The notes: generated by a model from the letters alone, not told the origin. Positions 8,097 to 16,843 are shown, counted from the stretch's first letter. The stretch is DNA of 64,000 bases from Williamsia sterculiae (GCF_900156495.1 NZ_FTNT01000001.1:248001-312000), one strand, 5' to 3'. Numbers and translations: made by a program.

Positions 8097-8212
8097 GCGC
8101 GAAGTCGTTCGCCGATCTGGCTCCCCCTCGGCGGACCTCCTGCACCGAGCGACCGGTGACTTTCGTCCGTCCGAGCGGTCCACACCAGCACACACGCAGT
8201 CCGGGAGGGGCG

Positions 8213-8968
8213 ATGACCACGATCACGTTGCACCACGAGCTCTTCGGTGAGTCGGGTGATCGGCCGCCGCTGCTCTTGGTCCACGACGGTGCGGGCACGA
8301 TCGACACCAACTGGCGAGCGACCATCGCATCCCTCGGTCCCGACAGTCAACTGATCGGTGTCGAACTCCAAGGGCACGGCCACACCCCACATGCCGAGCG
8401 CGCCTACACCTTCGACAACTCGGCCGCCGACCTCGCCGCTCTGGTCCGCAGCCTCGATGTCGACGTGGTCGACGTGATGGGATTCAGCAACGGGGGGCCC
8501 ACGGTGTTGGCTTTCGCGCATCGGTATCCGGATCTGGTCCGGCGTATCGTCGTCGCGTCCGGTTTCACCCGCCGCGACGGGATGGTCGACGGTTTCTGGA
8601 GTGGCTTCGACCATCCCGACATCGCCTCGCTACCCGCACCGTTGGCCGCGGCGTACCGGGAGATCAACCCCGATCCCGACGATCTGCGTCGCATGTTCGA
8701 CCTGGACCTCGCCCTGATGCGCGAATTCACCGACGTGCCCGATGACACCCTGGCGGCGATCGAGGCGCCCGTGCTGTTCGTCGGCGGTGATCGCGACGTC
8801 GTCCGGCCCGGGCACACGGTCTGGATGGCAGACACCGTGCGAGACGGTCGTGCCCTGGTTCTACCCGCCGGACACGGTGACTATCTGGGGATGTCCGACG
8901 TCGACGAGGCGGATCCGGTGCTCACGCGGGTGTGCTTGACGGTGATCGGTCGGTTTCTCGCAGCGTGA
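8213..8968 (+). CDS. alpha/beta hydrolase
   Basis: 251 residues with the alpha/beta hydrolase fold. The nucleophile elbow is GFSNGG (Ser92), the acid lies in GGDRDVVRPGH and the catalytic His in AGHGDYLG. The oxyanion strand reads LLLVHDGAG instead of the usual HGxG, an Asp replacing Gly, which may affect activity. A GGGAGGGG ribosome site precedes the ATG at 8213. It reads alone between the divergent kinase and a sulfurtransferase; the substrate is not predictable. Confidence 0.88.
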   Translation: MTTITLHHELFGESGDRPPLLLVHDGAGTIDTNWRATIASLGPDSQLIGVELQGHGHTPHAERAYTFDNSAADLAALVRSLDVDVVDVMGFSNGGPTVLAFAHRYPDLVRRIVVASGFTRRDGMVDGFWSGFDHPDIASLPAPLAAAYREINPDPDDLRRMFDLDLALMREFTDVPDDTLAAIEAPVLFVGGDRDVVRPGHTVWMADTVRDGRALVLPAGHGDYLGMSDVDEADPVLTRVCLTVIGRFLAA

Positions 8969-9023
8969 CCTGTTCTGCGGCAATGCGTGGCACAGCCGGG
9001 GCCGCATCGCAGACAATGGCGTC

Positions 9024-9851
9024 ATGACCGTGACGATCACCGCCGACGACCTCGCCGCGAGGCGTACCACCCCCGTCCTGCTCGACGTCCGCTGGAAACT
9101 CGGGGACGACCAGGGGTATCAGCACTATCTCGACGGACACATCCCCGGCGCCGTCTACGTCGACCTGACCACCGAGCTCGCCGGTCCGGTCGGCACTGGT
9201 ACGGGGCGTCATCCGTTGCCGGACCCCGACGCGCTGCAGGAGTCGATGCGCCGGTGGGGAATCGACGCCGACTCCTCCGTGGTCGTGTACGACGACAACG
9301 GTGGGATGTCGGCCGCGCGGGCGTGGTGGTTGCTGCGGTGGGCGGGACTGTCGGATGTGGTGCTGCTCGACGGCGGGCTGACCGCGTGGACGGAATCGGG
9401 ACGGTCGTCGGCAGTCGGTGAGGGCGACGTCCCCAGATCGGGTTCGGTCACGGTACAACCGGATTCAGTGCCCCGAGCCGACATCGACACCGTCGCCACG
9501 ACCACCGACGTGCTCCTGGACGCGCGTGCCGCCGAACGCTACCGCGGCGACGCCGAACCGGTGGATCCCCGCGCCGGGCACATCCCGGGAGCGCTGAGCG
9601 CACCCACCGCCGACAACGTCGATGACCGCGGCCGGTTCCGCTCGCCGGATGAGCTGCGCCGGAGATTCGACGCGGTGGGTGTCGATGGTTCGCTCCCGGT
9701 CACGGTGTACTGCGGGTCCGGCGTGACCGCCGCCCACGAGGTGGCCGCGCTGGCGATCGCCGGGATCGACGCCCGGCTCTATCCCGGCTCGTGGTCCCAA
9801 TGGTCGGCCGATGCGGATCGTCCGGTGGCCACCGGGGATGCGCCCGGTTGA
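9024..9851 (+). CDS. thiosulfate/3-mercaptopyruvate sulfurtransferase (tandem rhodanese)
   Basis: 275 residues with two rhodanese domains. The N-terminal one is inactive (DDNGGMSAA in the loop), and the C-terminal one has active-site Cys230 in CGSGVTA, the loop of thiosulfate or mercaptopyruvate sulfurtransferases. It transfers sulfane sulfur to thiol acceptors or cyanide. No Shine-Dalgarno is seen; a -10-like GACAAT ends six bases before the ATG, suggesting a leaderless transcript. Confidence 0.92.
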   Translation: MTVTITADDLAARRTTPVLLDVRWKLGDDQGYQHYLDGHIPGAVYVDLTTELAGPVGTGTGRHPLPDPDALQESMRRWGIDADSSVVVYDDNGGMSAARAWWLLRWAGLSDVVLLDGGLTAWTESGRSSAVGEGDVPRSGSVTVQPDSVPRADIDTVATTTDVLLDARAAERYRGDAEPVDPRAGHIPGALSAPTADNVDDRGRFRSPDELRRRFDAVGVDGSLPVTVYCGSGVTAAHEVAALAIAGIDARLYPGSWSQWSADADRPVATGDAPG

Positions 9852-9949
9852 GGTGTGGGCAGGGGCCTGATCGTGATCGGCCGCGCCGCCCGACTCCGTG
9901 TGCGGCGAACGAGTATCGCGGGTCGACGGGGTGGTGGAGGATACGAGCC

Positions 9950-10330
9950 ATGCAACTTCCGCAGAGTGTGGCGCGATTCAATCGTCGGGTGACCAATCCC
10001 ATTCTGCTGAAGGGGGCAGGGCGCTTGCCGCTCTTCGGGATCCTCTATCACCAGGGCCGACGGTCCGGCCGACCGTACCGAACCCCGGTGAACGTCTTCG
10101 CCACCGACGACGGCGTGGCGCTGGCGCTGACCTACGGACCCGATCGCGATTGGCTCAAGAACATCGTTGCTGCCGGTGAGGTTCGGATCCGTACTCGTGG
10201 CCGGATGATGACGCTGGTGCGGCCCCGTGTGGTGCCGAAGGCCGATGCGGACGAGAAGGTCATCGGCCCCGGGCGCGCCCTGTTCGTCCGGGTGCCGGTG
10301 GAGAAGGCTGTTCTGTTGCACTGGGTCTGA
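9950..10330 (+). CDS. deazaflavin(F420)-dependent nitroreductase family protein
   Basis: 126 residues of the DDN/split-barrel family that uses reduced F420. The family core is visible as a basic N-terminus, LYHQGRRSGRPYRTPVNVFATDDGVALALTYGPDRDWLKNIVAAG broken over two strands, and a C-terminal beta strand. Homologues reduce quinones or nitro compounds at the membrane. A GGAGG site lies nine bases before the ATG at 9950. Convergent with the VOC gene. Confidence 0.87.
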   Translation: MQLPQSVARFNRRVTNPILLKGAGRLPLFGILYHQGRRSGRPYRTPVNVFATDDGVALALTYGPDRDWLKNIVAAGEVRIRTRGRMMTLVRPRVVPKADADEKVIGPGRALFVRVPVEKAVLLHWV

Positions 10331-10360
10331 GTACTCGGCCCCTGATCGCACGAACCGTGA

Positions 10361-10744
10361 TCACGTCCGGTAGTTCGACAACTCGACGAGGTTCTGGTCG
10401 GGATCGCGGATGTAGACACTGACCAAGGGGCCCTGCGCCCCGGTCCGGTCCACCGGACCGATCTCGATGGCGACGCCACGACGCTCGAGCTCGGCGACCA
10501 CCTCGTCGACGGGTTGGTCGACGATCAAACAGAGGTCGGCGCTGCCCGGGGTGGGGCGTCGAGCGTGTGGCTCGACCTCGTGGCCGAGTTGATGCAGGTT
10601 GATCTTGCTGCTGCCGAACTCGAGTGCCTTGCGTCCGTGGTCGAAGGTGTGTTCCCGCATACCCAGGACGCTGGTGTAGAAACGCACACTGGCATCCACG
10701 TCGGCCACCGTGAGCACGATGTGGTCGAACCGGTCGATCCTCAT
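10361..10744 (-). CDS. VOC-family (glyoxalase/bleomycin resistance-like) protein
   Basis: 127 residues with two beta-alpha-beta-beta-beta modules of the vicinal oxygen chelate fold: FDHIVLTVADVDASVRFY at the start and VYIRDPDQNLVELSNY at the end, with the metal-ligand positions His8 and the terminal Glu. Acts on an unknown small molecule; the DPDQNLVEL signature resembles ring-cleaving or fosfomycin-type relatives. A single gene between convergent F420 enzyme and lipoprotein genes. Confidence 0.88.
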   Translation of the reverse strand: MRIDRFDHIVLTVADVDASVRFYTSVLGMREHTFDHGRKALEFGSSKINLHQLGHEVEPHARRPTPGSADLCLIVDQPVDEVVAELERRGVAIEIGPVDRTGAQGPLVSVYIRDPDQNLVELSNYRT

Positions 10745-10768
10745 GGGGTCCCGTCTGCAGTCGAACAG

Positions 10769-11152
10769 TCAGAAGTCGAACAGCTTGGTCACCTGGTCCG
10801 CACAGTAAGCAGGTACCGCGATCCGGATGAAGTTACGTGACTTGTCGGCGTCCAGACCGGAACTCTGTCCGACACTGCCACGGACATCGGTCGCGCTCTT
10901 GCCGTCCTTGAAATCCGAGCAGGCCTGTTTGGCCGTGTCCACCATCTTGCCGTCGTCACCGAAGGTGAGGTTTCCCGCGCGCAGCGCGGCCAGAAAACCT
11001 GAATCCCGGGCGTCGAGTGCGGCACTGGTCGCGTTGTCGATGGCCTTGGATGCCGATGCCCCCGCACCGCCCGACGAGTCGCTGCCATTGTCACCGCACC
11101 CGGCGAGCGCGAGCGCGCCCACCGCCAACGTCAGAACCACAGCCCGCTTCAT
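10769..11152 (-). CDS. DUF732 lipoprotein
   Basis: Exported lipoprotein with signal peptide RAVVLTLAVGALALAGC (lipobox LAGC) and a DUF732 domain (FLAALRAGNL..., FIRIAVPAYCADQ) stabilised by two Cys. This family is abundant in mycobacteria and relatives and of unknown function. I prefer the ATG at 11152, since GGAG lies eight bases upstream; an in-frame ATG at 11164 would add four residues. Gene lies 31 bp downstream of the glycosyltransferase on the same strand. Confidence 0.85.
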   Translation of the reverse strand: MKRAVVLTLAVGALALAGCGDNGSDSSGGAGASASKAIDNATSAALDARDSGFLAALRAGNLTFGDDGKMVDTAKQACSDFKDGKSATDVRGSVGQSSGLDADKSRNFIRIAVPAYCADQVTKLFDF

Positions 11153-11183
11153 GGTGTTCTCCATCCCCGATATGACGAAGTCC

Positions 11184-11846
11184 TCACGTTACGTGCCGCA
11201 GGGCGGTCAGGAAGTCGGTCGCGGCGATGAACGAACCCCGTAACGAACCCGAGACCTTTGACCGCCCCGCCGCGCGGGGACGGTAGGCGACGTCGAACTC
11301 GCGGATCCTCCAGCCGGCATTCATCGCCCGGACCAACAACTCCACCGGATAACCCGAGCGGCGATCCGTGACACCGAGCTCCAGCAGCGCCGCGGTGCGG
11401 GCCACCCGCATCGGTCCGATGTCGTGGATGGTGTCGCGGTACTTGATCCGTAGTCCCGTTGCGACGATCACCGAGCCGAGCCGAGCGTGCCACGGCCACA
11501 CCCGAGACGTCAGCGCGCGCCGCCGACCCACCGCGAGGTCGGCACCGTCGCGTACCGCCGCGACCATCGGCACGAGGTCGGCGGGATCCATCGACCCGTC
11601 GCCATCGATCGTGCAGACGATGGGGGTCTCAGCGGCGAGCACACCCGCGTGCACGGCGGATCCGTAACCCGGGACCGACTCCACCACCACTCGAGCGCCG
11701 AGCGATCTCGCCACGTCCGCGGTGCCATCGGTCGATCCGTTGTCCACCACCACCACCGCGTATCCGCCGGGTACGGCTCCGATCACCCCGGGCAGGGCAC
11801 CGGCCTCGTCACGGCAGGGGATCACCACGCTCACCTCGTCTGTCAT
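11184..11846 (-). CDS. family 2 glycosyltransferase
   Basis: 220 residues of the GT-A fold. N-terminal VSVVIPCRDEAGALPGVI, the nucleotide-sugar site VVVDNGSTDGT and the metal motif TIDGDGSMDPADL are intact. There are no clear membrane helices, so it is a soluble, dolichyl-phosphate-mannose-synthase-like transferase probably acting at the membrane surface on polyprenyl phosphate or a glycolipid. The acceptor is not known. Confidence 0.88.
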   Translation of the reverse strand: MTDEVSVVIPCRDEAGALPGVIGAVPGGYAVVVVDNGSTDGTADVARSLGARVVVESVPGYGSAVHAGVLAAETPIVCTIDGDGSMDPADLVPMVAAVRDGADLAVGRRRALTSRVWPWHARLGSVIVATGLRIKYRDTIHDIGPMRVARTAALLELGVTDRRSGYPVELLVRAMNAGWRIREFDVAYRPRAAGRSKVSGSLRGSFIAATDFLTALRHVT

Positions 11847-12075
11847 CGTGCTCCTGCCTGCGTCGGTGGTCCGGCCGTCTCGGTCATCAAAGCAGTCCGA
11901 ACGGGCGTGCGATCACGCATGGGTGTCGCGTGCGGATCGGAGTGGTGCCGGTCACTGTCGGGCGGGTGCTGTCGCCGTCGCGACACGCGCCGGTCCAGCT
12001 AGCCGAACATCACGTATGACCTGCGGAAACAACGAATTACCATCAGGTGAGGACGAGAGAAAGGGGTGAGGTCGA

Positions 12076-12210
12076 ATGACCACGAACATTGATCTGACCT
12101 ATCCGGCCCACAAGGGCGAGGTCGTCGAGGAACGGCAGACCCCCGCGTACGGGTGGATCGCCGTGACGATCATGACCCTGGTGGTTCTGATCGCCCTGAT
12201 GATGCTCTGA
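12076..12210 (+). CDS. 44-residue single-pass membrane protein
   Basis: Short gene starting at ATG 12076 after a GGGGTGAGG ribosome site: a polar, charged N-terminal half (MTTNIDLTYPAHKGEVVEE) followed by one hydrophobic helix (GWIAVTIMTLVVLIALMML). Third codon positions are strongly G/C, supporting translation. It is followed at once by a 15-bp hairpin terminator, showing a complete transcription unit. I do not recognise the family; similar small proteins often modulate larger membrane complexes. Confidence 0.68.
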   Translation: MTTNIDLTYPAHKGEVVEERQTPAYGWIAVTIMTLVVLIALMML

Positions 12211-12233
12211 CATCTGGGCTGACCCGATCAGTC

Positions 12234-12268
12234 ATCTGGGGCCGCACGTCAATCGTGCGGCCCCAGAT
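12234..12268. terminator. strong bidirectional hairpin terminator
   Basis: Perfect 15-bp stem ATCTGGGGCCGCACG / CGTGCGGCCCCAGAT with a five-base loop, following the small membrane-protein gene and containing the last codons of the convergent gene on the other strand. No long T-run, as is usual in high-GC actinobacteria. Confidence 0.8.
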
Positions 12269-12653
12269 ACGTTTCTATGGTGCGGCCGATCAGCCTGGCC
12301 ACCTGCAGGCGGCAGATCGCCGCCACCATCAGCGACAACACCAATGCCGACACGCTCAACTGCCACGCATGCGAATGGGCGTCGCTGTCGGAGAGCGGAT
12401 TGGTGAAGGCGAGAGCCACCGCGCTGACCACCGCCGATCCGAGGGCGGGTGTGGTGGCCCGGTTCTCCAGCTTGTGCTTGCGCTCGATCACCTCGTCGAT
12501 GGCCGTACGACGACTGGCGGTCGCTCGGCGCGCGACCTCCACCGCGAGTGACAGGTCGGCGTCATTGGCCGCGCTGCGCAGTCGGCGGGCCGAATGCATC
12601 CAGCCCCCGAGCACGAGCAGCCCGGCGATGATGCCGGCGGTCAGTGCGAGCAT
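12249..12653 (-). CDS. hypothetical membrane protein
   Basis: 134 residues with three hydrophobic segments (about 3-19, 70-83 and 95-112) and a basic, charged stretch (RRATASRRTAIDEVIERKHKLENR) between the first and second. I do not recognise a family. Start is ATG 12653. The 3' end lies within the shared hairpin terminator with the convergent 44-residue gene. Confidence 0.65.
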   Translation of the reverse strand: MLALTAGIIAGLLVLGGWMHSARRLRSAANDADLSLAVEVARRATASRRTAIDEVIERKHKLENRATTPALGSAVVSAVALAFTNPLSDSDAHSHAWQLSVSALVLSLMVAAICRLQVARLIGRTIETYLGPHD

Positions 12654-12773
12654 GGGGTGTCACCCGTCGTCGAGTCGATCACTGGTCGTCCTGTGACGAT
12701 ACGACCGCGACTCCACGCGGTCTCACCGCTTGTTCACACCGGACATCCAGGTTGATCTCCGACACTGGCCGTC

Positions 12774-14297
12774 ATGACCTCGTCAACCCTCGAGTCGGCG
12801 TCCACCGTCGCACCGACCACCGCCGAACCGCGCCCGCGCACGCGAGGCCGCCTGATGCGGTGGTCGGTGATCGCCGCGATCCTGATCATCGGGCTGGGCA
12901 TCCGTTACGCCTATCTCGACGAACGGACGATGGACTACACGGCGTTCCTCAGTCGCTGGTACGACACCATTGCCGACAACGGTGGCTTCTCCGCGTTGAA
13001 GGACAAATTCGCGGACTACAACTACCCGTACCTGTACCTGATCGCCGTGCTGACCTATCTGCACATCCCGTCGTTGGTCGGAATCAAGGCGATCTCCATC
13101 GTTTTCGATCTCGTGCTCGCCTTCTTCGCCTATCGGATCGTCGGCCTGCGCACCGCGCGCTTCTCGGTGCGCGCCGCCGCCTTGGGTGTCGTCTTCCTGC
13201 TGCCGTCGGTCATCGCCAACAGCGCGTGGTGGGGGCAGGCAGACGGGATCTACTCGGCGTTCGCCCTGGGCGGTATCTACTTCCTGCTCCGCGCGCGACG
13301 CGACGTCATCAGCAGCCGGGCCTCGAGGATCGACAGCCTCTGGGCGTGTGTGTTCTTCGGTATCGCCCTCGGGTTCAAACTGCAGGCCGTCTTCGTCTTC
13401 CCGGTGCTGCTGTGGTTGCTGCTGCGTCGTCGCCTGCCCTGGTACGCGTTGCTCGCCATCCCGGCGGTGTATCTCGCCCTCGACATCCCGGCGCTGGCGG
13501 TGGGTGCCGACTGGAAGACCGTGCTGTCGGTGTACCTGGACCAGACCGACTCCTACAAGAAGCTCACCCTCGGGGCGGCCAATCTCTACCAGCTGCTGCC
13601 GATCTCGGGTGACGTGACCTGGTTGGCCTACGCCGGGATCGCCACGGCCGCCGGGCTGATCGCGGCATTCCTCGCCTGGTCGCTGTGGAAGCGACCACCG
13701 GTGACTCCCGCCTCGATACTGGTGGTCGCCACCGCCAGCGCCGTCGTGGTGCCGTTCCTGCTGCCCGCGATGCACGACCGCTACTTCTACACCGCAGAAG
13801 TGCTGAGCGTGGTCATGGCGTTCTACCTGCCGTTGCGCTTCATCCTGATCCCGTTGTTGGTACAGGCCGCGGCGATCGGCGTCTACCACTCGTCACTGTC
13901 GGGTGACCAGGGTCAGGGCTTCGGCGGTGGTGGACGCGGCGGACCGGGTTCCGGCGGAACGGGTTCCGGGTCAGGCCGTCCCGGCGGTATGGGCTCCGGG
14001 GGCGGGGCTCCCAGCGGCACACCCGGTGGCGGCGGACCGAGCGGCGGAAACGGCGGACGCCCGGGCGGCGGCGGTGGCGGCGCACCGAGCGGCGGCCCCG
14101 GCGGTGGCGGATCCGGCGGCTACACCTCGGGCCGCGGTGACGCGATGCTCAGCGCCTACGCGGCCTGCATGGCCGCGGCCGCCGTCGGTCTCCTCTACGC
14201 GGTGGTGGACACCCTGCGACGCGCGTGGCCCAGCGGCGCTCATCGGTTCAGCCGGCCAGTAATCGCCACAACCCGATCAGGCCGACGATCACGATGA
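12774..14297 (+). CDS. GT-C-fold membrane glycosyltransferase with glycine-rich insertion
   Basis: 507 residues, about ten membrane helices. The first luminal loop (MDYTAFLSRWYDTIADNGGF) and a late PAMHDRYFYTAEV motif match actinobacterial polyprenyl-phosphate-sugar mannosyltransferases of the GT-C type (PMT/DUF2029-like). Unusually, about residues 377-455 are a low-complexity tract of Gly, Ser, Pro and Arg inserted before the final helix (SAYAACMAAAAVGLLYAVV). It probably glycosylates an envelope lipid or polymer outside the membrane. The last 50 bases overlap the convergent TauE/SafE gene. Confidence 0.78.
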   Translation: MTSSTLESASTVAPTTAEPRPRTRGRLMRWSVIAAILIIGLGIRYAYLDERTMDYTAFLSRWYDTIADNGGFSALKDKFADYNYPYLYLIAVLTYLHIPSLVGIKAISIVFDLVLAFFAYRIVGLRTARFSVRAAALGVVFLLPSVIANSAWWGQADGIYSAFALGGIYFLLRARRDVISSRASRIDSLWACVFFGIALGFKLQAVFVFPVLLWLLLRRRLPWYALLAIPAVYLALDIPALAVGADWKTVLSVYLDQTDSYKKLTLGAANLYQLLPISGDVTWLAYAGIATAAGLIAAFLAWSLWKRPPVTPASILVVATASAVVVPFLLPAMHDRYFYTAEVLSVVMAFYLPLRFILIPLLVQAAAIGVYHSSLSGDQGQGFGGGGRGGPGSGGTGSGSGRPGGMGSGGGAPSGTPGGGGPSGGNGGRPGGGGGGAPSGGPGGGGSGGYTSGRGDAMLSAYAACMAAAAVGLLYAVVDTLRRAWPSGAHRFSRPVIATTRSGRRSR

Positions 14298-15027
14298 TGG
14301 CGCGCAGCACGGTGGGTGAGAGTCGGCGTCCGTAGCGGGCGCCGACGAAACCGCCGACCAAGGAGCCGGCCGCGATCAGACCCGCGGCGGGCCAGGAGAT
14401 CTGGTCGCCGGCGACGATCACGTAGGTGACGGCGGCGACCACGTTGACCAACAGCGACAGCAGGTTCTTGGCGGCGTTGATTCGTTGCAGATCGTCGGGC
14501 AGGATGATGCCAACCGCAGCGATCAGCAGAATCCCCTGTGCCGCTGTGAAGTACCCGCCGTACACCCCGACGGCGAAGGTCGCCGCCGACAAGACCGCCA
14601 TGCGGCGTGTGCTCGGGATGGCATCGGCCGGATGTCGCCCGGCGGTCCACTTCTGCAATCGAGGTTGCAACACCACGAGGATCAGCGCGGCGACCAACAG
14701 GGCCGGTACCACCGCCTCGAACACTTTCTCCGGCAGGTGCAGCAACAGGAAGCAACCCACCAGCGCACCCGCGAACGAGGCGGGCATCTGCCAGCTCAGG
14801 CGACGGTGCTGACCGACCAGCTCTGTGCGGTAACCCCACGTTCCCGACACGCCACCGGCGACCAACCCGATCGCGTTGCTGATGGTCGCACTGACCGGGG
14901 GCATCCCGAAGGCGACCAGGGTGGGAAAGGTGATCAGCGTGCCGCTACCCACAAGGGAGTTGATGGAGCCCGCACCCGCACCCGCCAGCAGGATCAACAG
15001 GGCCTGCCACACCGTCAGGTCGGTCAT
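14248..15027 (-). CDS. TauE/SafE-family anion exporter
   Basis: 259 residues with about eight membrane helices in two similar halves; AGAGAGSINSLVGSGTLITFPTLVAFG and AVGVYGGYFTAAQGILL are the repeated family motifs. Members move sulfite, sulfoacetate or other organic anions, using a proton gradient. The ATG at 15027 gives the normal family start (MTDLTVWQALLILLAGAGAG). The downstream end overlaps the glycosyltransferase on the other strand by 50 bases. Confidence 0.88.
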   Translation of the reverse strand: MTDLTVWQALLILLAGAGAGSINSLVGSGTLITFPTLVAFGMPPVSATISNAIGLVAGGVSGTWGYRTELVGQHRRLSWQMPASFAGALVGCFLLLHLPEKVFEAVVPALLVAALILVVLQPRLQKWTAGRHPADAIPSTRRMAVLSAATFAVGVYGGYFTAAQGILLIAAVGIILPDDLQRINAAKNLLSLLVNVVAAVTYVIVAGDQISWPAAGLIAAGSLVGGFVGARYGRRLSPTVLRAIIVIVGLIGLWRLLAG

Positions 15028-15076
15028 CACCGAAAATCTACGCAGGGCGGGTCGGGGCACTCCCGGGGACCGGGTG

Positions 15077-16042
15077 TCAGGGCACGATCACGGTCCGTTC
15101 ATCACCTGAATCACGGTGCTGCCACGCGCTCTCCACCTCGGCGAGTGGCACGTCCCGCGGCGACACGCGCAACCGGCCCGCAGCGAGCATCTCCACCAGA
15201 CCGGGCAGTTCCGCGAGGTATCCCCGTGGGGACACCGAGCCCTGCCCGTTGCCCAGCAGACGCAGCGCGGACGCTCGGAGCAGGGCCGAGGGAAGCGTGA
15301 TGTCGGCACCGGCGACCGATCCGATCTGGACCCAGTCGACCTGCGCGCTGCGGTCCGCACGTCCCAGCATCAGCGCCATCATGACGCGTTCGGTGGGTGG
15401 TCCCCAGAGATAGTCGAGAACGATGTCGACGCCCTCGCCGACCTCGGAGATGGCCGCGGCGGTGGCCGAATCGTCGTCGAGCAGGGGAATGGCCACGTCG
15501 GCACCCAGATCGGATAGTTGCGCGAGGCGAGCGGGGTTGCGGCCGACGGCGATCACTCGACCCGCGCCGAGCAGCTTGGCCGCCTGCACCGCCATGGCCC
15601 CCGCGTTTCCGGTGGCTCCGAGGACCAGCACGGTCTGGCCGGGCCGCATCGCCACGCGGGTGCGCAGCGCGACCCATGACGACATCGCCGGGTTCATCCC
15701 GGCGGCGATCCGGGACGTGTCCACGTCGTCCGGCAGCGGGATCATCCGTCGTCGATCGACGACGGCCTTCTCGGCCATCGGTCCGAGGGCGTCGCCGTCG
15801 GCGACGAAGTAGACCAGCCCGCCGCCGGGTACCCGGCCGACTCCGTCGACTCCGGGAATCAGCGGTAGGTCACCGCTGGAGGTGTAGTGCGTTCCGGACG
15901 CGCCGGAACGGACTCGCGGATGCAACCCGACGGCGACCACGTCGATAAGCATCTGACCGTCGGCGACCGGGGGGACGTCGAACGGGAGATGGTGGGGTGG
16001 TTCGTCGAACGAGGTGACGACGGCTGCCTGCATGGTGCTCAT
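15077..16042 (-). CDS. zinc-type alcohol dehydrogenase / quinone oxidoreductase-like protein
   Basis: 321 residues of the MDR superfamily. The Rossmann motif VLVLGATGNAGAMAVQAAKLLGA (about 139-161) binds NADPH. Cysteine and histidine zinc ligands are not evident, placing it with zinc-free quinone oxidoreductases. A GGAG site precedes the ATG at 16042. It faces a MarR gene across twin operators, so it is likely the regulated target, probably responding to reactive electrophiles or quinones. Confidence 0.85.
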   Translation of the reverse strand: MSTMQAAVVTSFDEPPHHLPFDVPPVADGQMLIDVVAVGLHPRVRSGASGTHYTSSGDLPLIPGVDGVGRVPGGGLVYFVADGDALGPMAEKAVVDRRRMIPLPDDVDTSRIAAGMNPAMSSWVALRTRVAMRPGQTVLVLGATGNAGAMAVQAAKLLGAGRVIAVGRNPARLAQLSDLGADVAIPLLDDDSATAAAISEVGEGVDIVLDYLWGPPTERVMMALMLGRADRSAQVDWVQIGSVAGADITLPSALLRASALRLLGNGQGSVSPRGYLAELPGLVEMLAAGRLRVSPRDVPLAEVESAWQHRDSGDERTVIVP

Positions 16043-16066
16043 GACGACTCCGATCGGGTGATCAAA

Positions 16067-16108
16067 TAGTTGGTGTCACAAACCAAAACTAGTTGGTGAC
16101 ACAAACTA
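16067..16108. promoter_or_regulatory. tandem MarR operators
   Basis: Two near-identical 19-bp imperfect palindromes, TAGTTGGTGTCACAAACCA at 16067-16085 and TAGTTGGTGACACAAACTA at 16090-16108, lie 23 bp apart centre to centre, on the same face of the helix. They fill the gap between the dehydrogenase and the MarR gene, and the second overlaps the likely -35 region in front of a -10-like TAGGGT (16116-16121). Confidence 0.75.
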
Positions 16109-16127
16109 CGTCAAGTAGGGTGGCGAC

Positions 16128-16604
16128 ATGACCACGGACCCCGTCTCGGGCGGTGCCGATGACCTGGGCATCGTCGACGCGCTGGCACAGCTGTCCTTTG
16201 CGGTGCAGAACGCTTTGGCGCGTCGCGCGGCCGCGCACGAACTGTCGCTGACGCAGGTGCGCCTGCTGGGCATCCTGCGCGATCGCACCCCGGGGATGCG
16301 GGAACTGGCCCACATGCTGGAACTCGACAAATCCAGTGTCACCGGCCTCGTGGACAGGGCGGCCAGACGCGGACTGGTCCGGCGGGAGGCGTCGCGCGAC
16401 GATCGTCGGGTGTCCTTCGTCGCGCTCACCGACGAGGGACGCGTCATCGTGGACGTGGTGGCCCGGGGCTTCGCCGACGACGTCTACAAGCTGATCGCGC
16501 ACGTCGGCGACCGCGATGCGCGCGAGTTGTCCCGTATCGCGAGCGCGGTGGCCCGGCACCAGGTGGATGGCGTGCCGGGGTCGTCAGTGGACGCGCCGAC
16601 GTGA
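16128..16604 (+). CDS. MarR-family regulator
   Basis: 158 residues with a MarR winged helix (MRELAHMLELDKSSVTGLVDRAARRGLVRREASRDDRRVSF split across HTH and wing). No Shine-Dalgarno, but a -10-like TAGGGT ends six bases upstream, consistent with leaderless transcription. Divergent from the quinone oxidoreductase-like gene with two matching palindromes between, a classic autoregulated MarR arrangement. Confidence 0.9.
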   Translation: MTTDPVSGGADDLGIVDALAQLSFAVQNALARRAAAHELSLTQVRLLGILRDRTPGMRELAHMLELDKSSVTGLVDRAARRGLVRREASRDDRRVSFVALTDEGRVIVDVVARGFADDVYKLIAHVGDRDARELSRIASAVARHQVDGVPGSSVDAPT

Positions 16605-16699
16605 CGGTGTGACGAGAACCGCAACCGAGGAATTCGTCCGTGCCTCCGGAGTCGTGTGACCATGAGCCCGCCTAATGATCAGCGGGGGGAGCGCGACTC

Positions 16700-16843
16700 A
16701 TGTATCAGAACGGCTGCCGGCTGTGCTCCGAGCAGCACACCTATCAGGGCGGATGCCGCTACGACGTCCACGACCGCCTGCGACCACTCTTTCCCGAGGA
16801 GATCCGCCCGGGTGCACGCTGGAGCCTGGCCGGCGTCTCCTGA
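16700..16843 (+). CDS. 47-residue cysteine-containing small protein
   Basis: Begins MYQNGCRLCSEQHTYQGGC with Cys6, Cys9 (CxxC) and Cys19, and ends SLAGVS. A strong GGGGGGAG ribosome site lies nine bases upstream, and almost every third codon base is G or C, the signature of real genes here. It occupies an otherwise empty 318-bp gap before the PPOX gene. I do not recognise the family; the cysteine pattern suggests a metal or redox site. Confidence 0.55.
   Translation: MYQNGCRLCSEQHTYQGGCRYDVHDRLRPLFPEEIRPGARWSLAGVS

Noticed and set aside
13900-14130. Possible CRISPR-like or minisatellite array
   Set aside because: The repeated GGCGGN units are in frame with a Gly-rich protein segment and have no spacers; it is coding low complexity.
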